Assembly: GCF_014524565.1 (NCBI RefSeq)
Contig: NZ_CP060139.1
Span: forward strand, 1,743,501 to 1,807,500
Direction of reading: 5' to 3'
Source of the DNA: Croceimicrobium hydrocarbonivorans
Lineage (GTDB): Bacteria > Bacteroidota > Bacteroidia > Flavobacteriales > Schleiferiaceae
Length of the DNA stretch: 64,000 nt
A model generated the notes under the pieces. That model worked only from the letters and a program-made list of their open reading frames with translations, was not told where the DNA came from and did no database searches. Positions 1 through 6,822 of the stretch are shown piece after piece. The translations under genes were made by a program, and so were the position numbers. The number at the start of each line of letters is the position of its first letter. Positions within the stretch are counted from its first letter, which is position 1.

Positions 1-448
1 CGTTGCAGCGCGAGTTACAGACGACACCATTCAATCTTATGGCGGTGGAGCTACCTGGCAGCAAGACAATTTAAGCTTTGTGGCCAATGCTGAAAAGATG
101 GGACGCAGTGCGGTAAGTGTAGGTCATGATTGGTATGCCCAAGACTTCGTTCAGCAGCTTAGCCCGGCGAATGATACCACGCCTTCCGTGGCCTATCGCA
201 ATAATCTCCCCAAAGGCACAAAAATGATTTGTCGCCAAACCGACTATGGTTATGAAGGTGAGCTAGCCCTGCCCATTTCCTATATCCAAAGCTTCCAAGG
301 TGAAAACTGGCAATACCTACGCTTGAATGTGGGGATTGATGATAAAGATGGTGGGGAGGTTGTCCGCTATAGTTGGCTTCCTATCTGGCGAAACGCCGAC
401 AACTATGTGGGATCGGGGTATTTCTTTAGGGTGGAGGAGAAAAGGTAA
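1..448 (+). CDS. C-terminal part of a CBM9-like (carbohydrate-binding family 9 type) protein, 5' end outside window
   Basis: The reading frame is open from base 2 and stops at 448, so this is the end of a longer gene. The visible part begins with a VTDD motif followed by a tryptophan and DNLSFV, the pattern of the family 9 carbohydrate-binding beta-sandwich (DOMON-like), and closes with a GSGYFF strand. In that family such domains follow a catalytic or T9SS-exported region, or form a stand-alone sugar- or heme-binding domain. The preceding part of the protein cannot be seen, so the enzyme it belongs to is unknown. A GTG at 80 is an internal codon, not a convincing start. Domain identity is by pattern only. 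Confidence 0.6.
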   Translation, partial: VAARVTDDTIQSYGGGATWQQDNLSFVANAEKMGRSAVSVGHDWYAQDFVQQLSPANDTTPSVAYRNNLPKGTKMICRQTDYGYEGELALPISYIQSFQGENWQYLRLNVGIDDKDGGEVVRYSWLPIWRNADNYVGSGYFFRVEEKR

Positions 449-695
449 TAAAGCTTTATAGGGTTGCTTCACCGCCCGCTCCTTCGTCGCTCGAGACTCG
501 GTGGGCGCAGAGGTACACAGAGGGGTTTTGCTGTTGATTGATCTTTTCACCGCCCGCTTCGCTAATGGTGCAAAGAAGCTCCTGCCTGCCGGTAGGCGGG
601 AAGGGACGCAAAGGTTTAGACCTTGCAAAAATGAAGATTCATAGGTAAGCCAGACGCTTTGAAGTACCTTCCCTTTCGATTAAAGGAATAAATAC
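449..695. repeat. Spacer with two degenerate copies of a dispersed repeat
   Basis: There is no convincing gene here. Bases 464-533 and 549-620 both start with TTCACCGCCCGCT and run into a CGCAGAGG or CGCAAAGG block. The second copy contains the near-palindrome CCTGCCTGCCGGTAGGCGGG at 582-601. Related copies lie at about 1054-1145 and 1673-1757. An antisense frame at 317-628 is a by-product of the repeat and was not called. Confidence 0.6.
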
Positions 696-1049
696 ATGAA
701 AAGCCTTCTCTTATCGCTTCCCTTTATTTTCGGTCTTTCAGCGCTTGCGCCCTCATCTGCTCTGGTGGTGGAAGCCCGGCTAATTGACAAATTCAAGCTT
801 GAGCTTGCTGATGAAACTGGCAAACTTGAATTCTTAAAGTTTCAGTCTACGGAGACGGACGACATCTTTTTACTGCAGCCTGATTATGTAAATCACCCTA
901 AAAGTTTTTATCGGAAGAATAAAGTCTATGAAATCACATATGGGCCAGGCGATTTATGGGCCAACTTTAGACATGATATAGATCTGAAAGTTAGTGATGA
1001 ACTGGAATACTATCCACTTCATTTTTTACTAGAGATTAAAAGGTTGTAG
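696..1049 (+). CDS. Small exported protein of unknown function
   Basis: This 117-residue protein was not recognised. Residues 1-22 form a typical cleavable signal peptide (basic MK, a hydrophobic Leu/Phe stretch, then Ala-rich small residues), so it is likely periplasmic or surface exposed. The mature part is about 95 residues, polar, with alternating hydrophobic residues suggesting a small beta-rich domain; it has no cysteine, so it is not a lipoprotein. It sits alone between two repeat-bearing spacers with no obvious operon partner. The signal peptide and codon use support a real gene; function is unknown. Confidence 0.55.
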   Translation: MKSLLLSLPFIFGLSALAPSSALVVEARLIDKFKLELADETGKLEFLKFQSTETDDIFLLQPDYVNHPKSFYRKNKVYEITYGPGDLWANFRHDIDLKVSDELEYYPLHFLLEIKRL

Positions 1050-1249
1050 AAGGTGATTCACCGCTCGCCCTTAATCTGCTTCAAGCAAGCCATCAGCTCT
1101 TTGCGAAGCTTCCCGCCTACCGGCAGACAGGTGCATCTCCGGGGTAAAGCCATTAAAGTTGTATCCGATAGATCAACAGTCATTAGCATCTAAAGTCTAC
1201 TGACTAAATTCTATTGTCTCAGCTCCAACTACCAGCTACTATCTACTAT
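1050..1249. repeat. Spacer with repeat copies of two dispersed families
   Basis: Bases 1054-1145 resemble the TTCACCGC...CCTGCC repeat seen at 464-620, including a CCGCCTACCGGCAGACAGG near-palindrome. Bases about 1186-1256 consist of short TCTA-rich units (CTAAAGTCTA, CTATTGTCT, CTACTATCTACTATCTACTG), resembling spacers at about 3118-3152 and 12415-12452. No gene was seen. Confidence 0.5.
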
Positions 1250-1600
1250 CTACTGAATTCCCTCCAACCACTCTCCGTGGATTACACTACGCTCTACCTT
1301 GGCGATGATGCTGTGGTAATAGTTATACCAGGATTGCTTACCGTTCTGCTTGGCCTGAATATGCCCGCTATGCGCACGCCATTTTTGAATAGACTCCTGA
1401 TCTTTCCAATAGGAAATGAAGATTCCTTGCTTGGGCTCCCCGGAAGAAGAATAACCTAAATAGCCCTCCTGCTTTTGGGCTTCCGACATCATCTCGGCAT
1501 CCGCCTCGGCATAGCCATCCAATTGCTCCGATTTTTGAGAAATAAAAATCACCGCATAATAGGGTGCTGTGGGTGGGTCGCCTTTCCAGTGGGTTATCAT
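1250..1600 (-). CDS. Antibiotic biosynthesis monooxygenase-type (ABM, dimeric alpha-beta barrel) protein
   Basis: This is a 116-residue protein with the layout of the ABM fold: a first strand (YYAVIFISQ), a helix with MMSEAQKQ, the GYLGYSS segment, a second strand (GIFISYWKDQESIQKWR) and a C-terminal strand ending in WYNYYH. The SYW-x-D-x-ES-x-x-W pattern is typical of small ABM proteins annotated as cofactor-free monooxygenases or heme-degrading-like proteins; the substrate cannot be predicted. It is a single gene on the minus strand beside an IS element. Family membership is fairly secure; physiological role is not. Confidence 0.75.
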   Translation of the reverse strand: MITHWKGDPPTAPYYAVIFISQKSEQLDGYAEADAEMMSEAQKQEGYLGYSSSGEPKQGIFISYWKDQESIQKWRAHSGHIQAKQNGKQSWYNYYHSIIAKVERSVIHGEWLEGIQ

Positions 1601-1802
1601 AATTGCTATTTTTTAGGTAAAAACGGAAGGGAGCTAAGATACGCTTTGGCTTATGGTCTGAATCATTGTGAGGTTGCTTCACCGCCCGCTCCTACGTCGC
1701 TCGAGGCACAGAGGACGCAGAGGTTCACAGCTGCCTACCGGCAGGCAGGAGCTTCTTAGCGCCGCTGCGGTAAAACAATCCACCAAAGCTCCACTCGAAG
1801 CA
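1601..1802. repeat. Spacer with a dispersed repeat copy left of the insertion sequence
   Basis: Bases about 1673-1757 carry another copy of the TTCACCGCCCGCTCC...GAGGACGCAGAGG repeat, ending in the near-palindrome CTGCCTACCGGCAGGCAGG at 1732-1750. The insertion sequence lies about 50 bases to the right. The coding frame of the downstream transposase ORF reads through this repeat, but that part is unlikely to be genuine protein. Confidence 0.5.
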
Positions 1803-2162
1803 ACAACCATTTTCAGGCGGCATCAGACCTTGCGCAAGGAAGTGGTCAAACAGATTGAATCGGGAGAACTTCGGGTATATCAAGCCTGTAGGATTTTCGA
1901 GATTAAATCACCGCAAACGGTTTATAACTGGTTAAACAAGTATTCTCGTACCTTGAAGACACAAACACGCATAGTAGTGGAAAACAATAGTGTTGACAAA
2001 CGTCTGAAGGAATTAGAGGCGCGCACCAAAGAGTTGGAGGCTGCTTTAGGACGAAAGCAGTTAGAAGCCGATTTGTACCGCCATATCGTAGATCTGGCCT
2101 CAGAAGAATATAAGGTGGATCTAAAAAAAAGTTTTGGCGCCAGAGCATCCAAAGGCAAATAA
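1668..2162 (+). CDS. IS3-family transposase OrfA (helix-turn-helix), N-terminus probably not native
   Basis: Codons 46 onward encode an IS3 OrfA-type protein: a helix-turn-helix (RKEVVKQIESG, then VYQACRIFEI, SPQTVYNWLNKY) followed by a leucine-zipper-like coiled coil (LKELEARTKELEAAL) used for multimerisation. It would bind the IS ends. Codons 1-45 are translated from the dispersed repeat, and codons 46-53 from the 23-base IS-end sequence, so the native start is missing and the ATG at 1668 is only the first available one. The 3' end overlaps the OrfB frame, with an A8 slippery tract at 2123-2130. It may be non-functional because of the altered 5' end. Confidence 0.65.
   Translation: MRLLHRPLLRRSRHRGRRGSQLPTGRQELLSAAAVKQSTKAPLEATTIFRRHQTLRKEVVKQIESGELRVYQACRIFEIKSPQTVYNWLNKYSRTLKTQTRIVVENNSVDKRLKELEARTKELEAALGRKQLEADLYRHIVDLASEEYKVDLKKSFGARASKGK
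2123..2131 (+). promoter_or_regulatory. Putative programmed -1 ribosomal frameshift site (A8G)
   Basis: Eight adenines followed by G lie near the end of orfA. Slipping back one base moves translation from the OrfA frame to exactly the OrfB frame (codons starting 2129, 2132 and so on), which stays open from there into OrfB. A6G/A7G-type slippery runs at this place are the established way IS3-family elements make the OrfAB transposase. Confidence 0.7.
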
Positions 2163-2182
2163 AGCTGGAGACAAAGACTGAA

Positions 2183-3088
2183 GTGTCGATCAGGAGAAGT
2201 TGTCATTTGCTGGGCTTTAGCCGGCAGGCCTACTACAAGCCCCAAGCTCTAAGAAGGGAGCTTGTTGGGCTTGAAGACGGCCTGCGTAGCCTGATCCTGT
2301 CCGCGCGTGTGGCCTGCCCTGGCTTAGGTTGTAGACCCATCTATTATGCTCATGCGGATCAGCTTTCCATTGGACGGGATAAGTTCGAGGCATTGGCTGC
2401 TGAACTGGGCTTACAGGTTAAAAGGAATACTAGGTATATCCGAACCACCAAAAGCGACCAACGTAAGTTTGACAACCTTCTCATTGATAAACAAGTACGA
2501 TCCATCAATGAAGTTTGGCAAGCCGATATGACCTATTATCTGAAAGGATCAAAATGGTATTATTTGATGTTCATTACGGATGTTTATTCTCAAAGGATCC
2601 TAGGCTATGGGGCTTATAGCAGAGCTAGCGCAGTCCACTTCAAAGAGGTTTTAAAGCAGGCCATTGCCACTCGAAAGAAAGACGGCTACACCAACTTAAG
2701 CGGTCTTATTCATCATAGTGATGGAGGCCGACAGTATGAAGAGCGTAGCTATCGTGAGTATTGCAAAGGCAAAGGCCTAAAGCAAAGTATGTGTTACTAT
2801 TCATGGGAAAACCCCTATGCAGAGAAAACCAATGATTTGATTAAAAACCGATACCTCAATTACTGGAAGCCTACTAACCTTCATGAGCTCAGACTATGCC
2901 TCAAACAAGCAGTGGAACACCATAACAAGTTCCAGCAAAAGCGAGTATTGAATAATAGCACTCCAATAGACTTTGAATGGAAAATCAAATCCATGGAATC
3001 CAGTCCAAGTAATTACACTTTAAACCTTAAGCCCAGTAAGCCTAGAACTAAAAACAAAAAGTATAAATTAGTAGAAATATCTGAGTAG
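2183..3088 (+). CDS. IS3-family transposase OrfB (DDE integrase catalytic domain)
   Basis: A 301-residue catalytic half of an IS3 transposase. It begins with the HTH_21-like region (SCHLLGFSRQAYYK), then the rve integrase core. The DDE triad can be followed: Asp in WQADMTYY, Asp in HHSDGGRQY, and Glu in NPYAEKTNDLIKNRYL. The C-terminal YNxxRxH-like region appears as VEHHNKFQQKRVLNN. The GTG at 2183 is the first start codon used here, but in the family OrfB is normally made as an OrfAB fusion by -1 frameshifting, and the frame is open upstream to the A8 tract. The catalytic domain looks intact, so it could act in trans. Confidence 0.88.
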   Translation: MSIRRSCHLLGFSRQAYYKPQALRRELVGLEDGLRSLILSARVACPGLGCRPIYYAHADQLSIGRDKFEALAAELGLQVKRNTRYIRTTKSDQRKFDNLLIDKQVRSINEVWQADMTYYLKGSKWYYLMFITDVYSQRILGYGAYSRASAVHFKEVLKQAIATRKKDGYTNLSGLIHHSDGGRQYEERSYREYCKGKGLKQSMCYYSWENPYAEKTNDLIKNRYLNYWKPTNLHELRLCLKQAVEHHNKFQQKRVLNNSTPIDFEWKIKSMESSPSNYTLNLKPSKPRTKNKKYKLVEISE

Positions 3089-3156
3089 GTAGTGACAACC
3101 ATTTTCAGGCGGCATCAACCCATCTATTGTCTATTGTCTAAAATCTATAGTCTCTC

Positions 3157-5208
3157 CTATACACTCTGATCCATCTTCTTCACCATCGTTAAGATCGTTG
3201 CCAGAGCCACAGTCTCGCCTTCCTCATCGTAAACATCCACATTGAATTTCACGATGCCCTTAGCGATATCATCTTTACTGCGTTTTTCCTGATCGATCTT
3301 TTCCTTCACGGTAAACTTCACGCCGATAGTCATGCCAGGATATACCGGTTTGGTAAAACGACATTCATCAATACCGTAGTTCAATAATACCGGTCCTTTG
3401 CGGGGATCAACGAACATACCGGCTGCTTTAGAAAGTACATAGTAGCCATGCGCCACCTTACCCTCGAAGATGGTGCCCTCCAGAGAAGTGGCATCCACAT
3501 GAGCATAGAAATTATCGCCACTCACCTGAGCAAAGCTGGCGATATCGGCATCCGTAACGGTATGACGGTGGGTATATACAGTTTCCCCCACTTTGAGCTC
3601 TTCGAAATGCTGGCGGAATAAGTGTTTTTCCGCTTCCGGACGACTGGCGCCGGGTTGGTATACCTGAGTGATTTCAGTAATAGTATCCGGGTGTCCCTGA
3701 ATGGCGGTACGCTGTAAATAGTGCAATACACCGCGCTTTCCACCCATCTCTTCACCGCCACCGGCTCGTCCGGGTCCACCGTGCGTAAGTAGAGGCATGG
3801 GCGAACCATGACCAGTACTTTCCTTGGCACTCTTAGCATTCAACACCATAATTCGACCGTGCATGTGTGCGGCTTCCACTACATATTCGCGACCCAATTT
3901 ATCATCGGCTGTAATAATGGAGCTCACCAAGGAACCTTTACCCATATTGGCAATCTCGGCCGCTTCGGCTAAGCCTTTATAAGGGATTAAGGTTGATACC
4001 GGACCAAAGCATTCCACTTCATGTACATCGGTATTGCTAAAAGGATTGTCGTTGCGGAACAAAGTGGGGCTTACAAAAGCACCTTTATCTCTTTGGGCAC
4101 CCATCACTTCAAAATCGCGGAGGTCGCCATAAACCACTTCCTGCGAATTTTTAAGGCGGGCAATATTCTCCGCCAGGCGCTCCACCTGAATGCTGGAGGC
4201 TAATGATCCCATGCGCACTCCTTCCATTCGAGGGTCACCAATACTTGTTTTCTGCAAGCGAGAAATCAATGCTTCCTGCACCGCGTCTATCTTATCTTCG
4301 GGAACTATAATTCTACGTACGGCCGTACACTTCTGACCAGCCTTAGTGGTGATCTCACGCTGAACCTCTTTTACGAAGATGTCGAACTCGGGCATACCTG
4401 GTTCCACATCCGGACCTAATACCGAAGCGTTTAAGGAGTCGGCTTCTAGGTTGAAAGTAACCGAGCGATCGATGATGTGAGGCAGAGCTTGCAATTTCTT
4501 CCCGGTAGCGGCACTACCCGTAAAGGTTACGGTATCGCCGGTGGTCACATGATCCAAAATTCCGCGCCCTAAACCTGTTAGCAATTGCAGAGCACCTTCC
4601 GGTAAGATCTTGGAGGCGATAATTTCGCGCACCACATGCTCTGTTAAGAAAGAGGTGTACTCAGAAGGCTTCACTACTGCAGGAACACCGGCCATCAGGT
4701 TCACCGCAATTTTTTCGAGCATTCCCCAAACCGGGAAGTTAAAGGCATTAATATGAATGGCCACTCCGCGCTTAGGCACCATAATATGATGTCCGATAAA
4801 TGTGCCGTTCTTGGATAGAGGCGCATGGCTACCATCAACATAATAGGGTAAATCCGGAAACTGGCGACGTAATGAGGCATTGGCAAAGAGGTTTCCAAAA
4901 CCGCCTTCAATATCTACCCAAGAGTCAATTTTTGTGGCTCCGGTTTTAAAGCTGGTTTCGTAAAACTGATCTTTGATTTTCACGAGATGCAGGGCCAGAG
5001 CCTTCAACATTCGCCCTCTTTCCTGGAAGGTCATTTTACGGAGGGCAGGGCCACCCACCTTGCGACCATAATCTAAAATGGCCTCATAATCTAATCCGGC
5101 ACTGGAAACAATTCCAATTTCGGTTCCGTGTATCGCGTCGCGGGCAATCAGTTCCTCGCCTTGGCCAGAAACCCATTCACCCTGTACATAATTCTGAATT
5201 TGCTGCAT
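3157..5208 (-). CDS. paaZ: PaaZ: bifunctional oxepin-CoA hydrolase / 3-oxo-5,6-dehydrosuberyl-CoA semialdehyde dehydrogenase
   Basis: A 683-residue cytoplasmic enzyme, the length expected for PaaZ. Residues 1-520 are an aldehyde dehydrogenase with the Glu255 (FNLEAD) general base and the nucleophile Cys294 (GQKCTAVRR). Residues about 535-680 are a MaoC-like hot-dog domain with the FAQVSGDNFYAHVD hydratase motif. In the phenylacetate pathway the MaoC half opens the oxepin-CoA ring and the dehydrogenase half oxidises the resulting semialdehyde with NADP. Both active sites look intact. It stands alone on the minus strand, far from the other paa genes at 31.8-41.7 and 55.2-59.2 kb, next to an IS element. 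Function is well supported. Confidence 0.95.
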   Translation of the reverse strand: MQQIQNYVQGEWVSGQGEELIARDAIHGTEIGIVSSAGLDYEAILDYGRKVGGPALRKMTFQERGRMLKALALHLVKIKDQFYETSFKTGATKIDSWVDIEGGFGNLFANASLRRQFPDLPYYVDGSHAPLSKNGTFIGHHIMVPKRGVAIHINAFNFPVWGMLEKIAVNLMAGVPAVVKPSEYTSFLTEHVVREIIASKILPEGALQLLTGLGRGILDHVTTGDTVTFTGSAATGKKLQALPHIIDRSVTFNLEADSLNASVLGPDVEPGMPEFDIFVKEVQREITTKAGQKCTAVRRIIVPEDKIDAVQEALISRLQKTSIGDPRMEGVRMGSLASSIQVERLAENIARLKNSQEVVYGDLRDFEVMGAQRDKGAFVSPTLFRNDNPFSNTDVHEVECFGPVSTLIPYKGLAEAAEIANMGKGSLVSSIITADDKLGREYVVEAAHMHGRIMVLNAKSAKESTGHGSPMPLLTHGGPGRAGGGEEMGGKRGVLHYLQRTAIQGHPDTITEITQVYQPGASRPEAEKHLFRQHFEELKVGETVYTHRHTVTDADIASFAQVSGDNFYAHVDATSLEGTIFEGKVAHGYYVLSKAAGMFVDPRKGPVLLNYGIDECRFTKPVYPGMTIGVKFTVKEKIDQEKRSKDDIAKGIVKFNVDVYDEEGETVALATILTMVKKMDQSV

Positions 5209-5392
5209 CTTGTGCTTTTTTGAGAAGGCTAATTTACGTTTAGCATTAAGGCTTTACAAGGGCCTATTTGGATTACTAGGCTGGACTCTGATACTCAATA
5301 AGGTTCTGCTTCCCCTCGAAAATTGACAGGCCTCTCTCAGCCTGCGATTCGATCTTGACTATCTTCCCTACTTTTGCGCCAGATTGTAAACC
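5209..5392. other. Divergent promoter spacer between paaZ and the ASST-like operon
   Basis: The 184-base spacer holds the promoters of both directions. A TACTTTTG sequence at 5369-5376 matches the Bacteroidota -7 element (TAnnTTTG), 16 bases before the ATG at 5393. No good -33 TTG at the usual distance was found. No clear palindrome was seen upstream of paaZ. Confidence 0.45.
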
Positions 5393-6679
5393 ATGGAGAA
5401 ATTTTTCCTACGCTTAGCCATCATCATTCTCAGCCTTTTTGGCTTATCTGTTTTTGGCTGGTTAGTTAAGCACAATAGTACCGGTGATAAGATATTGGGC
5501 GACAAAGTGGGCAAGGGCCTGGATGCCTATGTAAGCTTTCTCGACCTCTTTGAAAAATCGGTGGAAGAAGTAAAAAAACTTCCCGAAACCTTTGTGCCTA
5601 CCCCTGCCGGTTTTGAGGCCGTAAATAAATTGGAGAATGATCTTTATGCCCTTATCAGCTATAGCAATGCCGAAGAAGGGCGCAGCGTAGAAATCCGCAA
5701 TCTTAAAAACGACGAGAGCCTTCATAAATGGGATATTGCCAACCCTTATCAGGCGCATGATCGTATTATGGATCCTTTGCTTTTGCCAGGCAAGCGCTTG
5801 GTTTATTCTTACAATGGTGTTACCGGCTTAATTTGTTTGGATTCGCTTGGAAACCAAATTTGGAATCAGGATACCATTGCCCATCACCACTCGATTAACC
5901 TCGATAGCGCCGGAAATATCTGGGCCTGCACCTATACTAAGGAAAATGGCGGTTTCATTATCTACAAAGGTTTTTACGATGTGGATGGCCGAGAATTAGT
6001 GTATATCGATAATACCATCAGCCAACTAGACCCCAATACGGGTAAGCTCCTCTTTCATAAATCCATTACTGAGATTTTGAATGAAAACGGGCTTTCGAAT
6101 TTGATCATGAAGTCACCCAATATTGAGGATCCTATTCACCTTAACGATGTACAGCCCGCTTTAAAAACTACCGCTTGGTACCAAGAAGGCGATCTGTTCC
6201 TGAGTTTTAGAAACTGCTCCGCGCTGATGCACTATCGCCCTTCCACCAATAAAGTGATTCGCTTGATTGAAGGTAATTTCTATTCCCAGCACGATATTGA
6301 TTTCTTGAACGATAGTACCATTATCTTCTTCAACAATAATTCGCACACCTTCTGGAGCAGTCGTCCGAGCAATTGGCGGGTGGCTGATCAGCGCATCGAT
6401 GCCGGAGATTACTATTCCAATACCATGGCCTACGACCTTAAAAACGAAAGGCTGTACCCTTACGAGAAGAAGGTCTATGATGAGCATCAAATTCAAACCT
6501 TCACCGAAGGAATGCAAGAAGTTTTAGCCGATGGCAGCCTTTGGATCGAAGAACAGAACAGCGGAAAACTTTGGGTATTTAAAAATGGAGAGCTCTTGTA
6601 TAAAAATGTGCTTCCTTCGCAGCATGAAGGGCATCATCACCTTTCGAACTGGACCCGAATTTTAAGTAAAAAACCATGA
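5393..6679 (+). CDS. Membrane-anchored arylsulfotransferase (ASST)-like beta-propeller protein
   Basis: A 428-residue protein with one N-terminal membrane or signal segment (residues 5-25) and a propeller-like body. The body shows ASST-family features: repeated GN-x-IW blades (DSLGNQIWNQD, SAGNIWACTY), HHSINLDSAGN, a HLNDVQPA motif close to the family's catalytic-site signature, and QHDIDFLND followed by FFNNN. ASST enzymes move sulfate from a phenolic ester to another acceptor in the periplasm without PAPS. It begins a tight operon with a 48-residue membrane protein (ATGA overlap at 6676) and a PAPS-type sulfotransferase. The His that takes the sulfuryl group in ASST could not be assigned with certainty. 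It could instead be an ASST-like structural or sensing propeller. Confidence 0.7.
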   Translation: MEKFFLRLAIIILSLFGLSVFGWLVKHNSTGDKILGDKVGKGLDAYVSFLDLFEKSVEEVKKLPETFVPTPAGFEAVNKLENDLYALISYSNAEEGRSVEIRNLKNDESLHKWDIANPYQAHDRIMDPLLLPGKRLVYSYNGVTGLICLDSLGNQIWNQDTIAHHHSINLDSAGNIWACTYTKENGGFIIYKGFYDVDGRELVYIDNTISQLDPNTGKLLFHKSITEILNENGLSNLIMKSPNIEDPIHLNDVQPALKTTAWYQEGDLFLSFRNCSALMHYRPSTNKVIRLIEGNFYSQHDIDFLNDSTIIFFNNNSHTFWSSRPSNWRVADQRIDAGDYYSNTMAYDLKNERLYPYEKKVYDEHQIQTFTEGMQEVLADGSLWIEEQNSGKLWVFKNGELLYKNVLPSQHEGHHHLSNWTRILSKKP

Positions 6680-6822
6680 CAAGTCCTTTTCTCTATATCG
6701 GTCCGGGCATGAGCGCCGGCGCCATCGTGCTGATCTTATTGATTGGTGCCCTGGTTCTTTTTTCATTAGGCTATATCGTTTACCTCCGCATTAAGCGCAT
6801 GGGTAAAAAGAAGAAAAAGTAA
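6676..6822 (+). CDS. 48-residue single-pass membrane protein between ASST-like and sulfotransferase genes
   Basis: A short gene whose ATG overlaps the stop of the upstream ASST-like gene (ATGA at 6676-6679) and whose TAA directly abuts the ATG of the sulfotransferase at 6823. The product starts MTSPFLYIGPGMSAG, has a hydrophobic helix at about residues 16-37, and ends in a strongly basic tail with five lysines, giving a cytoplasmic C-terminus by the positive-inside rule. No family is recognised. The perfect coupling to both neighbours is the main evidence that it is translated; a role as a small assembly subunit of the two sulfotransferase-like proteins is inference. Confidence 0.65.
   Translation: MTSPFLYIGPGMSAGAIVLILLIGALVLFSLGYIVYLRIKRMGKKKKK

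Larger units (their letters stand above)
1803..3117 (+). mobile_element. IS3-family insertion sequence, apparently lacking a normal left end
   Basis: Two overlapping-frame transposase genes lie between two identical 23-base copies of one sequence, at 1803-1825 and 3095-3117, beginning ACAACCATTTTCAGG. The copies are in the same orientation. The right copy ends in TCA as an IS3-family right inverted repeat should, but no inverted copy was seen on the left. The simplest reading is that the true left end is lost and a right-end sequence abuts the truncated orfA. The right boundary is secure; the left is uncertain. Confidence 0.7.

Noticed and set aside
317-628. 103-residue antisense frame over the end of the CBM9-like gene and the repeat spacer
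   Set aside because: It overlaps a better supported gene, has atypical composition, and reads through the dispersed repeat.
1368-1759. Frames overlapping the ABM gene on both strands (1368-1682 minus, 1475-1759 plus)
   Set aside because: Shadow frames of the ABM gene and the adjacent repeat, with no domain pattern.
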